Below are positions 20,546-31,924 of a stretch of DNA of 64,000 nt, in pieces. The position numbers and the translations under genes were made by a program. The stretch is from Cololabis saira (taxonomy: Eukaryota > Chordata > Actinopteri > Beloniformes > Belonidae). The stretch is from the NCBI RefSeq assembly GCF_033807715.1, contig NC_084587.1, forward strand, positions 11,143,916 through 11,207,915. Reading direction: 5' to 3'. Below the pieces are notes generated by a model. That model saw nothing but the letters and a program-made list of their open reading frames with translations. It searched no databases and was not told where the DNA came from. Numbering within the stretch: the stretch's first letter is position 1; every line of letters begins with the position of its first letter.

Positions 20546-22995
20546 CTAATAATAATAATAATAATAATCCATTTTATTTATATGGCGCCTTTCATGACAC
20601 TTAAGGTCGCCTGACAGAGCAAGAAATACAACGCATTGTCGACAGCAGAGTCTAATCCAGATGTTCATATGCCTGCCTGAATAGATGGGTTTTGAGGTGT
20701 GATTTAAAGGTGGGAAGAGTGTCTATGTTCCTGATGTCGGGGGGGAGGCTGTTCCAGAGGCGAGGGGCAGAGCGGCTGAAAGCTCTACCCCCATGGTGGA
20801 CAGGCGGGCTGGGGGAACAGTGAGGTTGGTGGAGGAGGCAGACCTGAGTGACCGGGTGGGAGTGTTGATATGGATGAGGTCTGACAGGTAAGGGGGGGCA
20901 AGATTATGGATGGCATTGAAAGTGTTGATGAGGATTTTGTAGTCTATGCGGTATTTGATGGGAAGCCAGTGGAGTTGGTGGAGAACGGGGGTGATGTGGG
21001 AGATGGCAGGGGTTTTGGTAATGATGCGGGCTGAAGCATTCTGGACCAGCTGGATTTTATGGAGGAGTTTGTGGGGGAGACCGAATAGAAGGGAGTTGCA
21101 ATAATCGAGACGGGAGGTGACCAGAGAGTGAACCAGGATGGCAGTGCTGTTGGGGGTGAGTGAGGGGCGGAGACGGTTTATGTTGCGGAGGTGGAAGTAG
21201 GCGGACCGGATGGTGTTATTGATTTGTGTGTGGAATGAGAGGGTACTGTCGAGGATGACACCCAGGCTCTTGACCTGAGGGGAGGGAGAAACCGAGGAGT
21301 TGTCTATGGTGAGTGTGAAGCTGGGCTGTTTGGTGAGTGTGGTTTTGGTGCCAATGAGGGCTAACTCGGTTTTATTGCAGCTTAGTTTGAGGAGGGATGA
21401 GGTGAACCAGTCTTTGATGTCATGGAGACAATCACAGAGGGAGGGAGGTAGGAGGGTGGGGGTGGGTTTGGAGGAGATATAGAGCTGGGTGTCGTCCGCG
21501 TAGCAGTGGAAGTTGATGTTATGTTTACGGAATATTGAGCCAAGTGGGAGGAGGTAGATGATGAATAGAATGGGGCCGAGGACAGAGCCCTGGGGGACAC
21601 CAGAGGAGAGGGCAGAGGAATGGGACGAGAATGATTTTAACTGTATAAACTGGGTGCGGTTGGTGAGGTAGGAGTGGAACCAGTGTAGGGGTGTGTCAGA
21701 TATGCCAATGGATGCTAGGCGGTCGAGGAGGATGGAGTGGGAGATGGTGTCGAATGCTGCGGTCATGTCGAGGAGTATGAGGATGGATAAATGTCCAGAG
21801 TCAGATGCCAACAGGAGGTCGTTTGTGATTTTAATGAGTGCTGTTTCTGTGCTGTGGTGGGGGCAGAAACCGGATTGAAACTGTTCGTAGAGGTTGTTGG
21901 GGGAGAGGTGGGCCTGTAGTTGAGAGGCGACAACTTTTTCCAGGATTTTTGAGAGGAATGGTAGATTGGAGATGGGGCGGAGATTATTGAAATTGTTGGG
22001 GTCTGAACCAGGTTTCTTTAGTAACGGTGAGGCATTTTTGAGTGGGGATGGGACAGAACCAGATGTGAGAGATGAGTGAATAATGGCTGTTATCAGGGGA
22101 AGTATAGAGGGAAGGGAGGCTATGACAAGGGGGGATGGCAGGGGGTCGAGTTGGCATGTTGTTGGTTTGGAAGTCCGGATGAGTTTGGAGAGGTCTGTGG
22201 GAGAGGGGAGTTGGAAACAGGAGAGAGGTACAGAGACTGGGGGGTTTGGAACATAGGGAGGAGGACAACCGGATGTGAGGGGGGCTAGTTGCTGGTGAAT
22301 GGTGGATATTTTAGCGTTGAAAAATGACATAATGGAGTTGCAGTAGTCTGTGGAGTAGAAGTGTGTGGGGAGGGAGTTATTGACGACAGAAAACAGAGCT
22401 CGGGTGTTCCCGGCACCGGCATTGATTTTGGCTGCAAAGTATATGTTTTTGGCTGAGGAGATGGCGTTTTTATACTGTAGGATGTGGGCATGATACATTT
22501 GTTGGTGGATGGTGAGACCAGTTTTATGGTGAAGCCGCTCCAGTTGACGGCCTTTGGCCTTCAGCTGGCGCAGGTGGGGGGAGAACCAGGGGGCAGAGTG
22601 GCGAAATGTGATGTTCCGGGTTTTGAGGCGGGCAAGTGAGTTGAGCAGGGAGTGGAGGCCGTCATTGTAGTGACTTACTAGCTAGTCTGGGGTGTATGGG
22701 GGGGTAATGATGGAGAGATTTTCAAGACCTGTTGTGAGGTCATCTGGGTTTATGTTTTTGGTGTTACGGAGGGTTATGACACGGGATTGCTTTGGACCGG
22801 GTTAGACTGAGGTTAAATGAGATGAGTTTGTGGTCAGAGAAGGGGAGGTCAGCAGCAGAGAAGTTGAGGGGAGTGATACCAGAGCAGCAAACAGTGTCCA
22901 ATGTATGTCCTTTACAGTGGGTGGGGAAATTGATAAATTGTTTGAGTCCAAAACTGTCCAGGCATGAAATGAAGTCCTTAGTGAGAGCAAGATTA
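20546..22995 (-). mobile_element. L2-type LINE on minus strand, 5'-truncated
   Basis: Reading the minus strand: an endonuclease remnant with stops (KDFISCLDSFGLKQFINFPTH, then DHKLISFNLSL, near 22990-22800), a long open frame, and a 3' end with a (TTA)n tract at about 20548-20568. It was probably cut short at its 5' end near 22995. The family differs from the insert at 15-18 kb (only moderate protein similarity). Confidence 0.85.
20723..22498 (-). pseudogene. L2-type reverse transcriptase open frame (591 aa)
   Basis: Domains in order: linker region; RT fingers with [33 protein letters not shown]; palm with [41 protein letters not shown]; catalytic [10 protein letters not shown]; thumb and C-terminal [12 protein letters not shown] and [14 protein letters not shown]. 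It is uninterrupted over 591 codons, but upstream endonuclease stops and lack of a start context make it a fragment of the full ORF2. The product would copy LINE RNA at nicked DNA targets. Confidence 0.85.
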
Positions 22996-23029
22996 TTATT
23001 GTATAATAATATATATAATTACCCTGGAT

Positions 23030-24690
23030 TCACACTGAAAGCGCCACGGGCGTCATAGGCGTCTGGCTGCCATTCATTTTTTATGAAAGCTCGCTGCGCA
23101 GAGGCGTCGGAGCCGTCGGAGGTGTCGGTAGCAGCACGTTCAGTGCGTCAATTTGAAGTTGAAAAATCTCAACTTTATGCAAATGAGGCAGCGTCCAATC
23201 ACAGACCGGGATTCCCGAAGCAAAAACTCTTGCCCAAAGTGGGAGAAAGACAATACAAAAGTGTAAAGGAAAATGGAGGAGAAACTTATCATAGCGGTGT
23301 CTGGTTTCCCAGAGTTGTTCTACGTCTCTATTTTATGTACAGAGACTTAAAAAAAAAAACGAGGCATGGAAAAAAGTGTCAGAGACGGTTGGCATATTCT
23401 GGTAAGGGACAGACTGACGTAAAAAAAAAGAAATAAGTGTAGATTAATGTAGCTAGTTAAACAATATAGGCCTACAGATCAAAATAAATCTCCTTGTAAT
23501 TATGCTTGACACAGAATCTTAAATATATGCAGATGGACAGGTTTGAGAGACACGTATAGAAGGGAGAGGAAGAGAGAAAAGGAAAGGTGTAGGAGCGGAT
23601 CTGAGGCAGCAGCCCCCCGGCCATGGCGATAAAGCCAAATTATGAGCTTCCTCAACCCCTTCCTGGAGGAGAGACCTACCAGTGGCAACATGAGTGCCAG
23701 CCAAATTTTTTTTCCTTCTTTTTTAAAAGCCTTTAAAAAAAAAATTCAATTTTCAAGTGTGGACCTATCGTGCCATTCACCAATACCTTCTAACAAATAA
23801 TAATAATTCAGATACAAATACATCCCCCTCCCTCACATGCACCTGGCAGGCCCTCATCACATGCCATGTGATTTTAATTTAAAGTAGTTTAAATTAAGTT
23901 GCCATCCCCCACTTGGCTGTGTGTATGCGTGGGCGCATGTTTTATGCGAATCAAATTTTCATTTTATTTATCAGGATATTTAATTGTGCAGACATGTCTC
24001 GTAAGGAGAGGAGGTTGAGCGAGAGGGAAGAGGAGTGTAGTGAGGCTGCTAAAGGCCGTGGATCCATCACCAGCTGGATAACAAAGAGCACAGCAGGAAG
24101 CACATGTACCAGTTATTTATGTTGATTCAGATGATCCTCTGTATTGCTTTTGCCCAAAGTTATTGTTGGAAAGTGTTAAAGTCGTGTTCTATGTGTCCCT
24201 TTTTTAAATTTCTGCAGCTGCCCCTCCAAAGGTCTCTGCACGTCCCTGCTGCCACCACCAGCCAGGTGACAGAGCCAGAGCGTGAGTCAGAGCCTAGATG
24301 CAGAGGTAGAAAATGAGGAGACATTCTCACTCTTCCTGGAGCCTGCACCTCCAGAGCTTGCACCTTCAGAGCCTGCCCCTCCAGAGCCTGCCCCTCCAGA
24401 GCCTGCGCCCCCAGAGCTTGCAATCCCATCATCCACACCCACAGCATCTGCCTCCAGGGGCAGGTCTAGGGCCCATAAAAGGCCACATGATGGCATTTCT
24501 CCATTTGAAAGGCAGCTAATGGGAGCTGTGGAGAAGGTGGTGAGCCAGGCAGCACCCCCCAACCCTAATAAGCTCTTCTTTGAAGGCATTCTGCATGATT
24601 TCAAGGCCTTATCAGCGGAGACAAAAAACAAAATTAAATTCGAACTGCACCGCATGATTTGCAAGGCAACCTGAAGAGCAGCAGGGCTAA
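23030..24690 (+). pseudogene. MADF-BESS protein pseudogene, transposon-associated type
   Basis: From ATG 23273 the frame reads MEEKLIIAVSGFPELF, then is broken; the continuation YRDLKKKNEAWKKVSETVG in another frame completes a MADF (Myb/SANT-like) half. Another MADF piece (MSFLNPFLEERPTSGNMS) is at about 23642-23695. A frame at 24282-24674 has Pro/Glu-rich repeats and ends in a BESS motif (NKLFFEGILHDF ... IKFELHRMICKAT, stop). MADF-BESS proteins are DNA-binding partners, often encoded by or derived from Harbinger transposons. The left flank GGATTCACACTGAAAGCGCC resembles a fish transposon end. Frameshifts show it is dead. Confidence 0.65.
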
Positions 24691-25580
24691 TGTTTTAGTG
24701 TGAAAAAAATTGTTCTCCCATGTTTTTTTTTTTAAAGGAAGTTCATCAATTTGATAAAATGTTTAAATAAATAGTTCTATGTGCAACACTGAATGCTTCC
24801 TTTTTTCATGGATGTGGTAACAGCAAATATAACTTAGTTTAGTCAATACAGCACCTGAGTAATGGAAGAGTGATTAAATTAATTAATGAGACAATATACA
24901 GTAAGCATGTAGAAGACAATAATCTTGTATTCATGTTAAACACTATATTAACTAGTACAGCAGAGTGCATTGAAAATGTGACTGCACTGCATATAAACTT
25001 TAGTTACTACAATTAGAAGGTCAATATTTGGAATTATACATTTTGACACTTGTACACTTGTAATATAGTTTAGCGTTATTACCAAAGACAAGTATTTGGC
25101 TTGTTTTTTTTTTTAATTTAAATTTTTTTTATTTTTACCTTGTCTGCACACATTAAAGATTGATACCATGACGGTAGAAACAAAAGGTATATATATGTGC
25201 ATTATTATTATATTTAATATATATACATATATATACGCATACATATGCGTACACATACATAAATATACACATACAAACCCAGTGTTTTTTTTTTTTTTTT
25301 GGGTGGGGGGGGGTGACGACATCCACTGCCAATCCAGGAAGCAGGAACACACGGAAACACACGTCAGGCACTGGAAATCTGCAACAAAAAAACCACGAAC
25401 AAAGCACGAAACCGGCACGGAGCCAACCAAAACAATAACAGCAATCGACCCAAATCTTGAGATCTGATCGCAGTCTGAGCTAAGCTACCGCTACCTAACC
25501 CCAAAAGCTACAGAGCAAGCATGCAGGTGAACAAGCCAGTGTGTATGTCTATGCGTGTGTATGCGTGTATGTATATGATC

Positions 25581-25581
25581 A

Positions 25582-25625
<44 letters not shown>

Positions 25626-25673
25626 TGACTAAGTGGCTATATCTGTGTGTGTGTATGTATGTGACTGAGTGGC

Positions 25674-25758
<85 letters not shown>
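25581..25758. repeat. (GT)n microsatellites
   Basis: Tracts at about 25585-25615 and 25679-25758 within the L1 3' region, homologous to those at 10.7 kb. The long Val/Cys or His/Thr frames over them are artefacts. Confidence 0.95.
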
Positions 25759-25762
<4 letters not shown>

Positions 25763-26514
25763 AACCAAACAAAGCTCCACCTGAAGTGTATCTATAGTGG
25801 GGGAGGGGGGGGAGCAACCCCGCCACCCACGAGACCAGAGGCCGACACGGAAGAACCCGGAACCCAGGCCACCAGCAACCCCACAGAGGGGAGAAGTAGG
25901 AGGGAGGCAACCCACCGCCTGCAAATCCTCCATGGCAGGACCCTTCCACACCGCATTCTCACTGACACAGACACACAATCACGCACCGTTTCCCCCTCCC
26001 CGGGGGGGTCCAGCACCGCCAGAAGGCACCCGAGGCTGTACGGCGAGCCCCGCCAGGCCCGGGTATCCCGACCCACCCATCCCAGGCCGGCGAGGGAACG
26101 CGGGTGATGTGGGACCCCCTCCCGCCCCTGGTGTTGAGTGCATGTGATTAATGCCATAAAAACAGGGAGGGGGAGGGCCAAGTATCGATTTGACACCGAC
26201 CCCCCCCCTCCCGTACTACGTGTCATTGTCAAATGTATTTATTAAGTGTTGAATGTGCAGTGTCTACTTTGCTGTTAAAACCGTAAGGCGGGGAGTGCCG
26301 GGCCACGCGGGACAATGCCCCCCACGACCCGGACCCCCCGCCCTTCGCCTATGTGCGTATGAATCGTGTAGGGGGGGAAGGAGGGGGAGCGGAGGCCGAA
26401 GCCAGGAAGCAGGACCAGCAAAGCCGGCCCTGATAAGACACCCGTGTCCCCCCACCGGCCATCCAGTGGACGGGGGCCGGCCCTCCGAGCCAGGCCAGGG
26501 CCCCACCGTACCTC

Positions 26515-27548
26515 TCCCTAGGGGAGATGTTTATGCCTAAATATCTAATGTTCCCTGATTGTAATTGAGTATTGGTTATATTCCTAAAATTGCAGTTAAC
26601 ACACAAAACAGTGGATTTAGACCAATTAATAGAATAATCAGACAGAGATGAAAATCCCTCTATAAGTGCAATTGTCTGTGATAGTGAAGATCGTGAGTTC
26701 TAGAGGAAGAGGAGTACGTCATCCGCATAAAGACTTATTTTGTGCTCTAATATTTTGCATTGTATACCTTTAATATTTTGATTTTGTCTAATAGCTGCTG
26801 CTAACGGTTCAATAAATATTGCAAATAATGAGGGAGAGAGAGGGCAACCCTGTCTAGTGCCTCTTTGCAAGGTAAAACTTGTAGAGATTTGATCATTTGT
26901 CCTTACACGTGCCTTGGGAGAGCTGTATAATATTTTTATCCAGTCAATGAAAGATTCGCCAAATCCAAATTTATGCAAAGTTGCCAATAAAAACTTCCAA
27001 TTTACCTTATCAAATGCTTTTTCCGCGTCTAAGGATATAATAGTAGTCTCCTGTTTATTGATACTCGAATAGTCTATGATATTTAATAGTCTGCGAATAT
27101 TAGTGGAAGAATGTCTACCTTTAATGAAGCCTGTTTGATCCGGATGTATAATAGAAGGGGTGACTCTTTTCAGACGTTCAGTAAGGGCCTTGCTAATTAT
27201 TTTAAGGTCTACATTTATCAATGAAATTGGGCGGTAGCTCGATGGGAGCAAGGGATCTTTGTCCGGTTTTAATAAAAGACTAATATTAGCAGAGTTCATA
27301 TTTAAGGGTAAGCTTTTATTCTCCCTAGCATTTAGAATCATTTTATAAAAAGTTGGTGCTAATATGCTCCAGAATTCCTTATAAAATTCAGCTGGGAAAC
27401 CATCTGGGCCCGGAGCTTTATTATTGGGCATATGTTGAAGAGCTTCATGGAGTTCTCCTATTGAGAGCGGTGAGTCTAAATTCGTAACCTGTTCCTGATG
27501 TAACTTCGGCAGATTAATTTCTCCAAGAAACTCATTAATGGATTGATC
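26515..27548 (-). pseudogene. L1-type reverse transcriptase fragment
   Basis: In order on the minus strand: LHEALQHMPNNKAPGPDGFP, FYKEFW, YRPISLINVDLKIISKALTERL, DQTGFIKGRHSSTNIRRLL, SLDAEKAFDKVNW, QRGTRQGCPLSPSLFAIFIE, LYADDVLLFL. A TAG at 26699-26701 then interrupts, and the frame continues NSRSSLSQTIALIEGFSSLS and SGNIRYLGINISP. This is the Tx1/L1 clade order of motifs. The N-terminal endonuclease is lost. Confidence 0.85.
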
Positions 27549-27564
27549 AGTATTTGGCTTGTTT

Positions 27565-27706
27565 ATGCTGTACTTCCAATCCATAACTTTCCTTTTTCTT
27601 TTTTTTATTTCCAATCATGTCATTTTAAACCAAATTCTTCCTCACATACCAGTGTAATCTAGTAAAGATTCACTCATGTGTTTAAAACTTCAATGAATAT
27701 TGTGAA
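27565..27706 (+). pseudogene. 3'-UTR relic of another SCPP array unit
   Basis: TGTTTATGCTG...CCAATCCATAACTTT and CATGTGTTTAAAAC...CAATGAATATTGTGAAGAAA match the 3' region of copy D (14688-14835), lying directly before the start of block C just as copy D lies before block B. No coding exon survives here. Confidence 0.5.
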
Positions 27707-28286
27707 GAAAAATATGTTTGATTCTTGTTCAAAACTAGTATATTTTTATTTGAGATTAATGCCTCAAGATGCAAGTTTTGGGACTTAATTGAGTTTGACC
27801 ATTTTCCTTAACATTAATACGGTACATAAGAACAATAAGGACTGACAAGATTTCAAACATTTAATCAAATCAATACTCATTTTTGACTAACTTTGAACTA
27901 GAGTAACAACATGTCATAAGAAGTCAGACACAGCTGGTGGATTCAGTGGGAGTTGTCAGTCACTTATCTAATCCACTAATCCTCTGAATTTATAATATAA
28001 GACCAGGTATTTCCATGCGTGACATCTATGTACCAATATGTTTATTCTGAAGGGTGGAGAGTAAACTTACACACCTCTGATATGATACAGTGCTTTTTAA
28101 TGATACAAAAAACAATATTGTTTTTTCAATTTCATGTAAGATCCTTCAGATTTTACTGTTTCAAAGCGTAGGACCAGAATGACTACAACATGGGATACCC
28201 TTGTCCCTGTCCCGGCACAGTTTTTAGCTCTCATCTATAATCACACATTGAAACATAAATATAAATGTTGGGTTTTTTTTTGACAG

Positions 28287-28552
28287 GTGGAGATTGAGTG
28301 ATTTGCTTGTTCTAACTCTGGCCCAACTCAAATGAGGTGACTTCTTCTTTCTTCTATAATGTTAATTCAGACATTATCACTTACTGTGAAATTCCTGAAA
28401 ATAATTTGCTGTAAGTCTGACAACGATGTTTCTGACTCCTTTTTGAGGCGACCACCACTCAGTCCACCACTACAGTACAGGGTGCAACGGCCGCTGCATC
28501 AACCCTGGCCCAGATAATTTTTTGTCTCCAACTTTTTGAAAACACAAGATAG
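28287..28552 (+). pseudogene. Small SCPP array copy C, promoterless pseudogene
   Basis: The upstream flank (27710-28256) aligns with copies A and B, but promoter, first exon, signal-peptide exon and intron 2 are missing: sequence jumps from the flank directly to the acidic-exon acceptor at about 28286. The acidic exon (28287-28336) has lost the Ser-Asp run and has an in-frame TGA. The last exon (28448-28552) is still open (ATTTQSTTTVQGATAAAS, then LAQIIFCLQLFENTR, stop), but its acceptor is TTTTGAG rather than TTTTAAG. Confidence 0.75.
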
Positions 28553-28689
28553 AATACAAAAAAAACATATCTGAACTGTAACCAAATCAAGATTTTATTG
28601 AAAAGGTTTTGGCATGTCGACGTGTTTCTGATCAGTTTGTCATGTTTTTACTAAGGAAGAAAACTTCCACGGCAATATGTGGATCAACA

Positions 28690-29220
28690 CTATTGTCTTC
28701 AGTATATAACAAATAAATTACAGAAATTAAAAGTAATGTTTACTTTCAGGAATCATGCTACATCCGTCATATTCCCTGCATGCCAGGCAGGTCTCTCTCT
28801 CATCTAGGGTGATATAGGCAGAGGAAGCCCAGCAGGTGTGGCTCATCAGTCATCAGGGGCTGCTTAAGCATAACCAGCCAGATCAAATGATCTGAATTCA
28901 ATTATTATATTCATTCTTCATATTGTGTGTGGAAACCAACAACCAGCTTACAATTCAAGTTGGTCAAATACAAATGCTAAAAAAAAGAAGGAAATAATAA
29001 TGATTTTAATACTTATTTACAATCATGCAGTCTCTGTTTAACTTACACTTTAAAGGAACATTCTGAAATCGAATCAGCCCCATTTCTATTAGAAATTAAA
29101 CAATGTGAATAGAAGCAACAACAAAATGACAAATAATGTTAGCCATGTGGCCTGATAGATGTGCATGAAAATAAATAGCTAATTTTAAACCTCTGATAAG
29201 ATTCATAAATATAATTCCTC
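28690..29220. other. AT-rich intergenic sequence
   Basis: No open frame of note, no splice-flanked exon and no recognised repeat. Confidence 0.4.
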
Positions 29221-29224
29221 TTAA

Positions 29225-31685
29225 AGGAGACATATTATGGCATTTAATGTATATTTTAAACAGGCCTTGAATGTCTTAAAAACAATCTAAAGCTGGTTTT
29301 TTCTACATAAATCAGAAATTCAGCCTCTGGGCCATGTCTATAGACGAATCCGGCGACCGGTTTGTGTGCGCCGCCATCTTGCGGCGGCACCATCGCTGCG
29401 GTGGCAGGTGTCAATCTGCCACCGCAGCGCTGTTATTGTAACCTGACGCTCTACAGCATCATTATAGCTGGATTGATGATGTTAGACAGTGGCCTTCCAT
29501 AAATAATGAAGGTATCTTAAATTAATGCTGATGTTAATTTATAAATAATGATTTGTTTGAGCGATAAGCAGGAAAGAATAGAGGAATAGGGAGATAAGGG
29601 AGTGTATGATTAAACACTGTAATATAGCTCTCTCCACCTCCTCTCCTTACGAGGCACGTCTGCACAATTAAATATTACCTGTTTATGTTTTGTTTTATTT
29701 TAGGTATCCAAGAATATTTTATTGATCGCCTGGCGTCCGATGACGAAAAAAAACGCAATTACAGGTCTCTAATTGAAGGGCAGAACTATCTCAGCTCCGG
29801 ATGATACAGAATACATACATACATAACCCCAATCTGCAGATAAAACTAGTTTGTTGAGGAAAAAATATCAACTCTATTTGTAGCTGCAGAAGAAAAAAAT
29901 AATCTCACGAGGAAAAGAAAAATATTGCTCACGCCATCGGAGCCTCTTCAGCATAAAAAAAAAGAAAAGAGAAGTAAGAGTAATAAAAAAGATGTAGGCT
30001 ACTGTATGTTGTTATATTATACTAATTTATTGAAACACATGGCGAGTCAAACATTTACCAAAGCAGCTGCCAAACACTAAACAAGGTAGTAAGACGGTGG
30101 TTCTGCAGAACTGCGGCAGTAAATCCTCATCGGAGCTTCATTCTTTAGTAGTGATTTCATATGAACCCAAACCGTTAATAATCATTATTTTTTGTCCATA
30201 TACCGCTCCCTGGCTTCCTTGTTTAAGGTATCCAGGTAAATTCCAGTTCCTTTCCAGCAGTTTAACATCTTTTTTTGCGTTCCGTCTGTTCACTTGGTGA
30301 AACAGAAAAGTAGTTTTGAAAGTCCCTCCCGTCTTCATTCACTATCAAAACAAATGCACGTGACGGGACAGGAGTGTTCCGATGATACAAATACATTAAG
30401 AGAGCCTGGCAGGGAGCGGAGTAATAGATCCATACGTATATATGTCTATGGGCTGGAGCGGAGGAGCGGAGCCGCCACCGCAGTAATGGCGGCCGCTCGA
30501 CTTCCGGGTTTCGCCGGATTCGTCTATAGTTTTACAGATAATAAAGCCTTTTTCTGTGGCTCATTTTCAGGGCGGTGGGGGCTATGATAATGAGGATCTG
30601 TGCTGATTGGCTGCTTGAATGACGTGTAGCAGGGGAGGAGACAAAGCGTCCCTCCGGGGAGAAGTGCTGCTGCTGCGTAGCAAAGTGTGTCCACGGTTCT
30701 GCGTTAAATCGACGCGTACCTACGCCGTAGACTCTGCGTTGGTGTAACGCAGAACCATAAATCAGCCTTTAGTCACCTCGTCTTCACACTAATTCACACA
30801 GGAAGATTGAATTTAATTCTAAACAGTTACACCACGGTTATTTACTCCAATTCCTCATCATTTCACTTCTTATGTTACAAGACAAATTAATCATGTAACT
30901 GTAAAGAAATCACAACACTGAATTTTCACAAATGGCAACTTTATTGTTAAAATATATAAATAAAATGTATGCACTATTGCTGGCTCAGGAAGGACCGCGC
31001 GTCTTCTGAATGTGTCGTTGAACAGCTCCAGGTGCATTGCTTGAAAGATCTGAAACCACAGAAGAAAAATGTATTACGGTACTGATAGAGCCGGCTCCGG
31101 CTCCCCCGGCTCCGGCCCCCCGGAGCCCCCGGGTTCGGAACTCCTGGTTCGGAGGTCCGAACAAGGAGTTCCTCGACGGTCCGGTCCGTGAGCAGCTCCG
31201 GTGCTCCGGAGCTGAGCTAAATACTTAGCCCATGCAAAGATCATACTCATAGACGAATATAAATGACATAAAAAAACGTAACTTACCGCTGACTCGTGTG
31301 CAGTTGCCGGGTCCGTGCTGTGGGAACTGATCCTTTTATGAGGGTAAATGTCGATGCAAAATCTAATTTCTACTCTCCCTCGCTGTGGAAACAGCCACCG
31401 CTTGTAAACAATGGCGGACGCCCCGGCCGGCTGAGCTGGTTGTGGGCGTGGTTTCAGCAGCGGAGGAGACCGAGGGCGTGGTTTGCATTTTGGTGACGTA
31501 AAGAAAATGCACAAATCTAAATGGCTCACAGAAACCACATGACACTGGGGGACTCTGTAAGGTGGGGGCGAGCAGACCTTGCAGATTTTCATGGGGTATC
31601 ATCTTTTCTGTGTTGGCAGGGTGAGGGGAGACCACTTTAAATATGTTAAAACAAGAAAACACGTGTTTTTCATAATAGGTCCCCT
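29225..31685 (-). mobile_element. TTAA-flanked DNA transposon copy 1 (carries a nested insertion)
   Basis: Ends AGGAGACATATTATGG and the complement of AGGGGACCTATTATGA are flanked by TTAA (29221-29224 and 31686-31689), as for Kolobok or piggyBac-type elements. Removing the nested 1.19-kb insertion leaves about 1.27 kb, close to copy 2 (1.26 kb). On the minus strand it holds the same mini transcription unit as copy 2, but the start codon is ACG instead of ATG (near 31297). It also includes the palindromic GTTCTGCGTTAAATCGACG module at 30700-30772. Confidence 0.8.
29338..30529. mobile_element. Nested element with perfect 18-bp terminal inverted repeats
   Basis: CTATAGACGAATCCGGCG begins it and the exact complement ends it. 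Copy 2 of the host transposon shows the empty site (GACATGTCTCTAG-type sequence, near 56540), so this is a true insertion. Because CTATAG is palindromic it may be either target duplication or part of the terminus. An internal hairpin (GCTGCGGTGGCAG / CTGCCACCGCAGC) is at about 29396-29429. No transposase recognised. Confidence 0.75.
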
Positions 31686-31924
31686 TTAAGGGGTTGTGTG
31701 GAGTCACTTTATTAATCCCATAAAAGGAAATTCTGTGTAACTTCATGGCCTCTTCTTTCTTAGAATTTGATCAATTCCTAGAGATTTATGACAAAATAAA
31801 AGTGTTAAAGGTAGAAGTTGTGGACTCTCCTTCTGTGTCTGTTGTCTGTAGTTTGTGCAACATTTGTAGTCAATGTTTATGGACTTATAACAAGATAAAA
31901 GTGACTGAACAGATATACTTGTCG

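Larger units (their letters stand above)
25107..27548 (-). mobile_element. L1-type LINE, 5'-truncated and internally deleted, with 16-bp target-site duplication
   Basis: AGTATTTGGCTTGTTT occurs at 25091-25106 and 27549-27564. A T-run (poly(A) of the minus strand) follows the left copy. The minus strand encodes L1 reverse transcriptase from 27548 down to about 26515; beyond that the frame ends and a GC-rich 3' region with G-runs and (TG)n follows. About 1 kb or more of ORF2 seems to be missing between the two parts. The host sequence on both sides rejoins as the 3' region of an SCPP array unit. Confidence 0.88.

Noticed and set aside
20723..22498. 591-codon minus-strand frame as a host gene
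   Set aside because: All motifs are those of an L2-type reverse transcriptase, with a decayed endonuclease upstream and a LINE-like 3' repeat tail.
31074..31592. 172-codon minus-strand frame
   Set aside because: Crosses the splice sites of the transposon mini-gene and its GC-rich intron; not preserved as a frame in copy 2.
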